NCBI GenBank assembly: GCA_038884575.1 | Contig: JAWABQ010000012.1 | Span: forward strand, 1-21,285 | DNA: 21,285 nt | Reading direction: 5' to 3' | DNA from: JAWAAW01 sp038884575 | GTDB lineage: Archaea; Nanobdellota; Nanobdellia; Woesearchaeales; ARS49 | Shown here: positions 6,161 through 12,889 of the stretch, one piece after another | Layout of the letters: the number at the start of each line of letters is the position of its first letter | Position numbering within the stretch: the stretch's first letter is position 1 | The notes under the pieces: generated by a model | What the model saw: the letters and a program-made list of their open reading frames with translations, nothing else | Database searches by the model: none | What the model was told of the DNA's origin: nothing | Translations under genes and position numbers: made by a program

Positions 6161-8815
6161 ATGGAAGATGCGCAATCACTTGAGGCAAGAATAAAACAAT
6201 TGGAAGCGGAAATACAGCAAATGCCAAACCCTGCTCCTGAACGATATCTTGAAGTGGCACGCTTGTATACCCAATTATCGAATACGCCACCTATTGGACC
6301 GCAAAGAAGGTTGGAATACGCTGACAATGCAATAACTTATTTTAAGAAAGCAGGCTTGTCATACAAGCATTTTATGGATTTTGAAGTAGCCAACCTGATT
6401 TCTTGCCATATGTTATCAACGCTGATCGAGAATAATATTAAGTCGCACAGTCTTGACATGGCCAATACATGTTTACAAAGTCTTCAAAAGCGATTAAGTG
6501 AAATTAAGCACCCTTTTGGTTTAAGTGATTATTATCGCTTCCTTGGACTGGTAGAAGTCTATAAAGGGATGCTTCTTAAACAAAAACAAGACTTTAAAGA
6601 GGCCATCAATGAATACAAAAAGGCAATAGATTATTTAAAGGATGCGAAGAGGTTTTGCAATAAGAAAGATGATAAGACTAAAGATCTATGCATTGACTTA
6701 GGACGTGTTTTAATGAATTTGGAAGAGTCCTACTTTTGCTTGTGGGATCAGAACACTCAATGTTTAGAAGTACTTCCTTTTTTGTACCGTGCAGCAGAAG
6801 CCGCGATTGCTTATTACAAAGAGGCTGGTTTAACTCCATCAGATCGCATATATTCTTCTTCCTTAATGCAGCTCATTCAACATCAAATAAATTTAGTAGA
6901 GGAATTTTGGTGGGATAATCAATTTGTAGGTGCACATCTGGAAAGTATTCAAAGTCTATTGAGTTTGCTTAAAGAATTCAACCTAAATTGCAAGAGGTCG
7001 CCACTATTTTTTTATCTTGTTGGGTGGGCATCGTTTACAGGCAGTAATCTCGCTTTAGCCAGAAACAGGATAGATATGGCAATTGATGGTTATGAACTGG
7101 CAATTAAGTATTTTAGGGAATCAGAACGTCATCAAGTACAGCCTGATCCTGTTTTTGGGCAACTTATCAATTTTCCTTTTAGCTTGTTTTACCAACACTC
7201 GCATGCATGTGCCTGCTTAGCTCAGTTGTTGGATGAATACAAACCTGCAGAACGAGAACGTATCATCAATTTTCTCGATGAAGCAGAATCATGTGCAAAT
7301 AAATTAGAACAATTAGTGCAATCTTCAAAGCAGAAAAATCAGTATTTGTTGATAAAGGGAGGTATTGCGGTTCTTAAGGCAAAACATCAAGACCTTCATC
7401 ATGCTAATGATGCCATTGATTTCTTTAAACAGGCGTTAGAAATACAAGAGTCAAGGATAGCTCATATCAATCAGGGGGCAGCATGTGCGTTGCTTGGCCT
7501 TTACGAAGATGCATTAATTGAGTTTTGGATTGGTGAATCACTGTCAGCAGAATCACGGGACTGCAGGACGTTTGTGGATAACAAAGTTTTGTTGCGGAAT
7601 ATTTATTCTTGTGTGAAAGAGATAATAACAAAAAGTGGTTCTATTTCTCGTTTTCTTGACGAGCTGAGAGACGAATTTAGGAATGAGAAGAATCTGGATG
7701 TGGGCGCTTATGCGCTTATCATTTTGGAGGCTTTTAAAAACTTAGACCCCAAAAACCTAATTAAACAGGATATCCTGAACGGCATTATTGATTTCCTTAA
7801 GGAAGACCCTAAAATAAAAGAAAAGCTGGAGCGTTACATAGGACCTGTTTATTTGCATAGCAAAGGCTTGCTTGCGCGAATTTGTTATGTCATCAAAACC
7901 AATAAGCGAGATGCTGAAGCGCTCTGTGATGAGTACAAAAAAACATTCTTTGTCTGGGATACTCTAAAGAAAGACGAGCGAAGCAAAAAATTTGATCTTG
8001 TTGCTGAACCTTTGGCACCACCGTTTAAGTGCGCTTATGACGACACGCATTATTTGCTAATTAAACACGCAAGAAGGCGCCCAATTGCTGAAACAATTAA
8101 ACGATATTTGCAATTTGGTCGCGGCGGTCTGGCAGACCTGGAAATTAAGAACGCATTGAGAACTCTTGCAATGGTTCACGGTGTAATGCAGGAGTACGAT
8201 GTTTATTGCAAATTGCCTTCTTATTGTTATTGTGAGCATTTGTTAAAACGCGCAATTATTGGCGCAAGCAAAGATAAATATTCCAGATTATCTGGGCTAA
8301 GTTTTGAAAATAAGGATTTACTTGAAAAAGATAGTTTGTTAAAGGATTTTGTTGACGAATACCGGAGTGTGTTTGAAAGAAATTGCAAAGATGAACCGCG
8401 GACGTTTATTCATGGTGATGCGCATCACTTAAATATTATGGAAACTGGTTATTTGGTTGATTTCGAATTTGCACATTATGGAAACCCTTTGCTTGATGTT
8501 GTTTATGTAATTGAGGGACTTCCACATGTTGAACTTCCACCGCCGTCTCTGGATAAGAAAAAAGAATGGTTTAATTATTACTTACAATGTTTGCGTGATG
8601 TTAGTAACAACTTTGACGTGCAGGTATTAAGGGCACAGTATCCCTTTTGTGCCATGCATTTTGGCATGTGCTTTACTGGAAGAAGTTTTGCAATAAATGG
8701 TAAAGCTCATCCATATTATCTTAGGATTGTGGAAGAAAATATGAATAAATTAAACCTATCCAAACTCTTTACTAAGTTTAATGCTATAGTTCAGCAGAGG
8801 ATACGCAATAGCTGA
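6161..8815 (+). CDS. TPR-like repeat protein fused to an aminoglycoside-phosphotransferase-fold kinase
   Basis: An 884-residue cytoplasmic protein. Residues 1 to about 520 are helical repeats of tetratricopeptide type, for example AINEYKKAIDYLKDAKRF near 148, AIDGYELAIKYF near 308 and AIDFFKQALEI near 418, followed by a helical linker. From about 560 to 870 lies a kinase of the APH/choline kinase fold. VIKTNK carries a candidate ATP-binding lysine K579, LLIKHA looks like the hinge, the catalytic loop HGDAHHLN has D753 and N758, and DFEF (767-770) is the metal-binding aspartate motif of this family. It should transfer phosphate from ATP to a small molecule or, less likely, a protein bound by the repeats; the substrate is unknown. 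The gene is AT-rich, and its last 32 bases overlap the end of the convergent regulator gene. Confidence 0.75.
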   Translation: MEDAQSLEARIKQLEAEIQQMPNPAPERYLEVARLYTQLSNTPPIGPQRRLEYADNAITYFKKAGLSYKHFMDFEVANLISCHMLSTLIENNIKSHSLDMANTCLQSLQKRLSEIKHPFGLSDYYRFLGLVEVYKGMLLKQKQDFKEAINEYKKAIDYLKDAKRFCNKKDDKTKDLCIDLGRVLMNLEESYFCLWDQNTQCLEVLPFLYRAAEAAIAYYKEAGLTPSDRIYSSSLMQLIQHQINLVEEFWWDNQFVGAHLESIQSLLSLLKEFNLNCKRSPLFFYLVGWASFTGSNLALARNRIDMAIDGYELAIKYFRESERHQVQPDPVFGQLINFPFSLFYQHSHACACLAQLLDEYKPAERERIINFLDEAESCANKLEQLVQSSKQKNQYLLIKGGIAVLKAKHQDLHHANDAIDFFKQALEIQESRIAHINQGAACALLGLYEDALIEFWIGESLSAESRDCRTFVDNKVLLRNIYSCVKEIITKSGSISRFLDELRDEFRNEKNLDVGAYALIILEAFKNLDPKNLIKQDILNGIIDFLKEDPKIKEKLERYIGPVYLHSKGLLARICYVIKTNKRDAEALCDEYKKTFFVWDTLKKDERSKKFDLVAEPLAPPFKCAYDDTHYLLIKHARRRPIAETIKRYLQFGRGGLADLEIKNALRTLAMVHGVMQEYDVYCKLPSYCYCEHLLKRAIIGASKDKYSRLSGLSFENKDLLEKDSLLKDFVDEYRSVFERNCKDEPRTFIHGDAHHLNIMETGYLVDFEFAHYGNPLLDVVYVIEGLPHVELPPPSLDKKKEWFNYYLQCLRDVSNNFDVQVLRAQYPFCAMHFGMCFTGRSFAINGKAHPYYLRIVEENMNKLNLSKLFTKFNAIVQQRIRNS

Positions 8816-9695
8816 TATTTGTTTCTATATGATGAATCCTATTTAGTACTTCAAGAAGGTAATGAATAAATAAAGATTCTTGCCCTTTTGTTTTTGCAAG
8901 CAGTGATTCGCCATCATTGAAAAGATTTAGACGGCTTTGTTTGAGTAAGGACATCTCTTCTCTTTTGAATTTGTAGAACGCATTAAATACTTTCCTAAAG
9001 TGTTCAATAATTGATTCATAGAACTTTGCGGTTTGAGAAGAGCATTTTATCTCTTTACTTATTAGAGCTACTTGGCAGATTCTTTTCCAATCATCAGAAA
9101 TCTGCTCCACCTCACTAAGAATGTAATAAAGATATAGAGAATTGACTGGTTTTTGCTGGTACAATACCCTGATGCAGAAATTGATGAACTTACTCGCAAG
9201 AACGTCAAGATCAATTGTTTCGCGCAAAAGGTTATGATTTCTTTTGATTAATGCTTCTAACCCATTTTGCGCCATCAGATGAACCACATGAAAAATACGG
9301 AGAAGGACCGCATTAAATTCGTCTTCCTCAGGACTTGCAATTCTTTTTATTACACAACTCTTTTCAGTTTGGTCAACAATTTCAAAACCCAACAATTCAG
9401 CCAGTGCACGCTTGATTTCACGAAAATTCAAAGGTTCATCTGACGTTATTTCTATCGCATCATACCCTTGGTTATAGAGGTTGATAAGGTAGCGCTTCAA
9501 GAATTCTTCAGACCGCTTAAAATAAATACGCCCTACTTCATCACGCTTTAATTTTCCTAACTCAATAACAATCGTGTTCCCTTGCTCTTTGATTTCAACT
9601 TCATCGCCTTTCTTTAGCTTGAATTTTTTTGCGGTTTTCGCAGGCAATGATATTGTCAGAGTGCTGGTGCCAACAAGGTTGATTTTTCTCCGCAT
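8784..9695 (-). CDS. AbrB/SpoVT N-domain with PhoU-like helical domain, regulator
   Basis: A 303-residue archaeal PhoU-family protein (phosphate uptake regulator type). Residues 1-47 form a swapped-hairpin AbrB/SpoVT DNA-binding domain: MRRKINLVGTSTLTISLPAK followed by KGDEVEI and a short beta strand. The remainder is mostly helical, with the E/D-rich three-helix pattern of PhoU (around 130-300), for example HVVHLMAQNGLEALIKRN and LSEVEQISDDWKRI. A TATA box lies about 27 nt before the ATG. It reads toward the repeat-kinase gene and overlaps it by 32 bases at the 3' ends. On its other side it is divergent from the cysteine-rich peptide/EF-hand operon, with AT-rich repeats in between that could be its operator. 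No phosphate transporter is nearby, so a phosphate role rests on the family name only. Confidence 0.8.
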   Translation of the reverse strand: MRRKINLVGTSTLTISLPAKTAKKFKLKKGDEVEIKEQGNTIVIELGKLKRDEVGRIYFKRSEEFLKRYLINLYNQGYDAIEITSDEPLNFREIKRALAELLGFEIVDQTEKSCVIKRIASPEEDEFNAVLLRIFHVVHLMAQNGLEALIKRNHNLLRETIDLDVLASKFINFCIRVLYQQKPVNSLYLYYILSEVEQISDDWKRICQVALISKEIKCSSQTAKFYESIIEHFRKVFNAFYKFKREEMSLLKQSRLNLFNDGESLLAKTKGQESLFIHYLLEVLNRIHHIETNISYCVSSAEL

Positions 9696-9717
9696 ATCTG
9701 CCGTAAGGTGAATGGAG

Positions 9718-9726
9718 TATTAAAAA
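9718..9726 (-). promoter_or_regulatory. TATA box of the AbrB/PhoU regulator
   Basis: On the minus strand this reads TTTTTAATA, about 27 nt before the ATG at 9695, consistent with a leaderless mRNA. Confidence 0.5.
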
Positions 9727-9733
9727 CTTGTGC

Positions 9734-9768
9734 TAATAATTACATAATTACTATAATAATTATAATTG
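9734..9768. promoter_or_regulatory. Cluster of four ATAATT repeats, possible operator
   Basis: Four copies of ATAATT begin at 9736, 9744, 9756 and 9762. Two of them sit in the perfect direct repeat TAATAATTA (9734-9742 and 9754-9762), spaced 20 bp, about two helical turns. The cluster lies between two divergent promoters and directly before the TATA box at 9775. It could bind the adjacent AbrB-type regulator, or simply reflect an AT-rich promoter region. Confidence 0.4.
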
Positions 9769-9774
9769 CTAAAA

Positions 9775-9783
9775 GTATATATC
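9775..9783 (+). promoter_or_regulatory. TATA box of the cysteine-rich peptide/EF-hand operon
   Basis: GTATATATC should start transcription near 9805, giving a leader of about 28 nt that contains a full Shine-Dalgarno site. Confidence 0.6.
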
Positions 9784-9817
9784 TATAGGTTGCTTGTAAG
9801 GTTCTATTGGAAAAACC

Positions 9818-9826
9818 AAGGAGGTG
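9818..9826 (+). promoter_or_regulatory. Strong Shine-Dalgarno site
   Basis: AAGGAGGTG is a near-complete complement to the 16S rRNA 3' end. Its GGAGG core lies 9 nt before ATG 9834. It is the strongest ribosome binding site in the window and fixes the start of the 43-aa gene. Confidence 0.8.
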
Positions 9827-9833
9827 TGCAAAA

Positions 9834-9965
9834 ATGATGAACGCTTGTTGTGCCCGAAACAGCAATGGAGAATGCTGCGAAAAGAAGTCCCTGCCAGGCA
9901 GCATGTTTTGCCAGCTGCATGGGAAAGAGATTTTTAGCATTTTCGGAGGCAAGTGGGGATTATGA
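9834..9965 (+). CDS. Small cysteine-rich protein, 43 aa
   Basis: A short gene supported by the strong Shine-Dalgarno site upstream and by its stop, which overlaps the next gene's start as ATGA. The predicted peptide begins MMNACCARNSNGECCEKK. It has five cysteines, at 5, 6, 14, 15 and 26, plus H29, and ends FGGKWGL. Two CC pairs suggest metal binding or disulfides. No signal peptide or membrane span is seen. I do not recognise a family. Initiation could be at the second ATG (9837), which has better spacing for some archaea. The coupled position suggests that it works with, or is needed to set the level of, the EF-hand/coiled-coil membrane protein. It could instead be a leader peptide controlling translation of that gene. 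Confidence 0.65.
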   Translation: MMNACCARNSNGECCEKKSLPGSMFCQLHGKEIFSIFGGKWGL

Positions 9966-11281
9966 AGATTTCTGAACTTCGCGAGCTGGCTGATGTTGTT
10001 ATGAAGCCAGGACCAGCTATGCCGCGAACTGATGATCCCAAAGTGAATCCCGGCCTGCCAGGCATCAAGCCGGATGCAAGCCCCCTTCCAATTGCCACTA
10101 ACAGGTCTTCCCCAATGCCTGTACGGAAATTCTGGCAAGGTGGCTTTTGGAAGGGGATGCTGCTTTCAGCAGTCATTTTAGGCGGTATTGCAATGAATTG
10201 GTCTTTCGGATACGTCGTTGGATATGGCCGAGGTTTAACTTCAAGCCAGCTGCAGACAACAACTTCCAAAGGGCATGCAAAAAAGTCAAAAGTAACAATG
10301 TCAGAATCGTTCGATGAGGTTTGCTTTAAAAGTGAAAATGGCGAATTAAGATACGCTTTTGAAAAATCAGACGCAAAAGACGCCATGAAGTCATATATTA
10401 TGTTGTGCGAAACAATGCAAGGGAAACTAAATGATGATGATTTACTTGACCTCTTTTTGGCAGTAGATGTGAGTGGGGGCCGTGTGATTTCAATGGATGA
10501 AGCGGGCAATGCGTATAGAACAGCACAAAAAAAATTCGTTGACCAGGGAAATGACAAGAGTTATTCTGCCCTTGAACAGAAAATTGCAGAAAAAGAATCG
10601 AAGATCAAGGAGCAGGAGAAAAAGCTGGCAGAATATGCATCTGCTTTGAGGGAAAAAGAACAGAATTATTCTGGTTTGGAACTGAAGGTTGCAGAAAAAG
10701 ACTCAAAGATTAAGGAGCAGGAGAAAAAGCTGGCCGAATATGCGTCAATGATATACGCGACAATGTTTATGGGGAGTAATCCTGATTATTCTGCATTTGA
10801 ACAAAAGATTTCAGAGCAGGAAGTACAAATAGCACAGCAAAACCAGGAAATCACAGCACTGAAGGCAGAATCCCAGGCAAATATTGAATCCATGAAATGC
10901 ATCATTGAATCAAAAGATAAGGAAATAGCAGATTACGAAAACAAAATAAAAAGCCTTAATACAAAGCTTAAAACCCAAAATCAACCCAAAGAAACAGTGA
11001 CATCAGTGAGTGAACGCTATGATGAGGTTACATTTTCAAATGTACATGGGGAATTAAAATTTGAGTATCTTAAGCCCTATGATGCAGATGTGAAGGCTGC
11101 TGTGACAAAATACCTATTTTTTTGCAAATCAATGCAGGGAGAGCTAAGCGGCAAACAAAAGCTTGACCTATTTTTGGAAATGGACAAGGATGGCAACTTT
11201 AAGATTTCATTAGAAGAAGCAGAAGAAGTTCTGGAAGCCGCGCGGGAAAAGTACAAGAGCCAGGCAAAGCCGCAGCAATAA
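9962..11281 (+). CDS. Membrane-anchored coiled-coil protein with two EF-hand-like modules
   Basis: A 439-residue protein of unknown role. Residues 1-60 are proline-rich and hydrophilic, and 64-88 form one membrane span. The remainder carries two copies of a ~78-residue module (116-192 and 352-431) around a long coiled coil. Both modules share the order FDEV/YDEV, NGEL/HGEL, Y..C..MQG, LDLFL, then an EF-hand loop. The second loop, D408-E419 (DKDGNFKISLEE), is a canonical calcium loop. The first (169-180, DVSGGRVISMDE) is degenerate at positions 3-5. The coiled coil contains the unit YSALEQKIAEKESKIKEQEK at 201, a close copy at 236 and a weaker one at 276. Start ATG 9962 is chosen over GTG 9953 because it gives an ATGA overlap with the peptide gene; GGAGG at 9945-9949 lies 12 nt before it. 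It may be a calcium-responsive spacer or scaffold at the envelope. Confidence 0.8.
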   Translation: MKISELRELADVVMKPGPAMPRTDDPKVNPGLPGIKPDASPLPIATNRSSPMPVRKFWQGGFWKGMLLSAVILGGIAMNWSFGYVVGYGRGLTSSQLQTTTSKGHAKKSKVTMSESFDEVCFKSENGELRYAFEKSDAKDAMKSYIMLCETMQGKLNDDDLLDLFLAVDVSGGRVISMDEAGNAYRTAQKKFVDQGNDKSYSALEQKIAEKESKIKEQEKKLAEYASALREKEQNYSGLELKVAEKDSKIKEQEKKLAEYASMIYATMFMGSNPDYSAFEQKISEQEVQIAQQNQEITALKAESQANIESMKCIIESKDKEIADYENKIKSLNTKLKTQNQPKETVTSVSERYDEVTFSNVHGELKFEYLKPYDADVKAAVTKYLFFCKSMQGELSGKQKLDLFLEMDKDGNFKISLEEAEEVLEAAREKYKSQAKPQQ

Positions 11282-11312
11282 GGCTGCAGTATTCGTGATT
11301 AGCCATCAAAAA

Positions 11313-11322
11313 CCTTAAATAA
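11313..11322 (+). promoter_or_regulatory. TATA box of the aminopeptidase gene
   Basis: CCTTAAATAA is centred about 26 nt before ATG 11344, indicating leaderless initiation. Confidence 0.6.
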
Positions 11323-11343
11323 TCCTGCAAAAACAGCAGGGTT

Positions 11344-12831
11344 ATGGTCGAAATTCTGACTGACAGGCGAGGCTGGAGGGATTTTCCTGTTGAGGCTGTT
11401 GTTCTTGGTGTTTTTGAGCCAAAGCCAGACACATTGCTTAACGAGATTAACAAGCTGCTTGACGGCGCAATAGACCACGTCATAAAGAAAAAGGAGTTTA
11501 CTGGCGAGTTCGGGCAGGTCAGGCTGATTAACACACTGAAAAAGCTTCCCTGCGAGCATGTCCTGCTGATAGGGCTTGGAAAGCGCGATGAGTTCGGGCT
11601 TGAGCAGTTGAGAAGGGCTTCTGGAATTGCTGCCAAAGTGTTGCGGGATAATGGAATTCCTAATTTTGCCACGACACTGCACAATGTTCCTGCAAAAAAA
11701 GCAACTTTAAGAGAGCAGGCTCAGGCAGTTGCAGAAGGAACAATCCTTGGAGCTTATCATTTTACAAAGTTCAAGACGCAGAACAAGGACAAGATAAAAA
11801 ACATTGAACGCGTTACTTTGCTTGAGGCAGAAAAGGCTGCAGAAGAAGGCAGTGGGAGAGGAAAAATAATTGCTGACTGCCAGAATTATTGTCGTGACCT
11901 TGTTAACGAGCCAGCTTCGTTATTGACGCCTTCAAGACTTGCTGAGGAAGCGCTTGCATTGAGAAAGCTTGGCGTGAAAGTAACTGTTTATGACAAGAAG
12001 GGAATTGAGAAGCTTGGGCTGAATGGCTTGCTTGCTGTCAGCAAAGGAAGTGCTGAAGAGCCAAGATTCATAATTCTTGAATACAAGAAAGGCAGCAGAC
12101 CTCTTGTTGCGCTTGTTGGCAAGGGGCTGACTTTTGATTCAGGTGGTCTTGACTTGAAACAGCCCCAGTTCATGGAAGGTATGCATGGTGACCTGGCAGG
12201 AGGGGCAGCGATTATTTGCGCAATCAAGGCGCTTGCAATGCTTGATGCCAACGCGAATGTTGTTGGGTTTGTTCCTTGTGCCGAGAACATGCCTGGCTGT
12301 CATGCCTACAAGCCAGGTGACGTGATAACTGCATACAACGGAAAAACCATTGAGGTTGGCAACACTGATGCAGAAGGAAGAATCATTCTTGCAGATGCAG
12401 TCGCTTATGCCGAAAAGAATTACAAGCCGAAATACATTGTTGACCTTGCCACCCTGACAGGCGCGTGCATTGTCGCACTTGGCTATTTTGCAGCAGGGAT
12501 TATGAGCCGGGATTCTGCCTTGGCAAACAGGCTGAAATTGGCAGGGGAGGCAAGCGGCGAAATGCTTTGGGAGCTTCCAATGTGGGATGATTACAAGGAG
12601 ATCGTCAAGAGCGAGGTTGCTGACGTGAAGAACATTCCGGGCGGAAAGGGTTATGAGGCAGGCCCTATTGCAGGAGCCTGGTTCCTCCAGCACTTTGTTG
12701 AAAACACGCCATTGGCGCATATTGACATTGCAGGGCCGGCCTGGAGCATTGACAAGAAGCACTACCTTGAGAAAGGCGGAACAGGATTTGGTGTAAGATT
12801 ATTGGTGGAGTTCTTGAAGTATATACAATAA
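11344..12831 (+). CDS. pepA: Leucyl aminopeptidase, M17 family
   Basis: A 495-residue cytosolic di-metal aminopeptidase that removes N-terminal residues, often leucine, from peptides in protein turnover. The N-terminal macro-like domain (about 1-160) precedes the catalytic domain. Metal ligands seen by family comparison are K260 and D265 in VGKGLTFDSGG, D283 in MHGDLAGGAA, and D342 and E344 in the signature NTDAEGRI. K272 and R346 match the catalytic lysine and arginine. Length is normal for family M17, which usually assembles as a hexamer. It is rare as a core archaeal enzyme but common in DPANN and halophile genomes, so its presence is only weakly taxonomic. It has its own leaderless promoter and no operon partner. 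Confidence 0.95.
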   Translation: MVEILTDRRGWRDFPVEAVVLGVFEPKPDTLLNEINKLLDGAIDHVIKKKEFTGEFGQVRLINTLKKLPCEHVLLIGLGKRDEFGLEQLRRASGIAAKVLRDNGIPNFATTLHNVPAKKATLREQAQAVAEGTILGAYHFTKFKTQNKDKIKNIERVTLLEAEKAAEEGSGRGKIIADCQNYCRDLVNEPASLLTPSRLAEEALALRKLGVKVTVYDKKGIEKLGLNGLLAVSKGSAEEPRFIILEYKKGSRPLVALVGKGLTFDSGGLDLKQPQFMEGMHGDLAGGAAIICAIKALAMLDANANVVGFVPCAENMPGCHAYKPGDVITAYNGKTIEVGNTDAEGRIILADAVAYAEKNYKPKYIVDLATLTGACIVALGYFAAGIMSRDSALANRLKLAGEASGEMLWELPMWDDYKEIVKSEVADVKNIPGGKGYEAGPIAGAWFLQHFVENTPLAHIDIAGPAWSIDKKHYLEKGGTGFGVRLLVEFLKYIQ

Positions 12832-12841
12832 TAACAAAAAC

Positions 12842-12850
12842 CTTTATAAA
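12842..12850 (+). promoter_or_regulatory. TATA box of the 927-aa gene
   Basis: CTTTATAAA should start transcription near 12872, leaving about 18 nt of leader with GGTGG at 12882-12886, a weak ribosome site close to ATG 12890. Confidence 0.6.
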
Positions 12851-12889
12851 CACCAGAATTATATTCTGCAATATATATTTTGGTGGTTT

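Larger units (their letters stand above)
5594..9833. other. AT-rich segment with foreign-looking composition
   Basis: Between the endonuclease IV-like gene and the cysteine-rich peptide gene, base use changes sharply. Hand counts give 18/60 G+C at 6841-6900 and 17/60 at 8281-8340, against 30/60 at 5041-5100 and 36/60 at 17101-17160. Codons such as TTA, ATT and AAT replace the CTT, GCA and AAG style of neighbouring genes. Three genes lie here. No integrase, transposase or tRNA border is visible, so transfer is inferred from composition only. Confidence 0.6.

Noticed and set aside
12139..12762. 207-aa minus-strand open frame inside pepA
   Set aside because: It lies wholly antisense to conserved aminopeptidase motifs and has no TATA box at the right distance.
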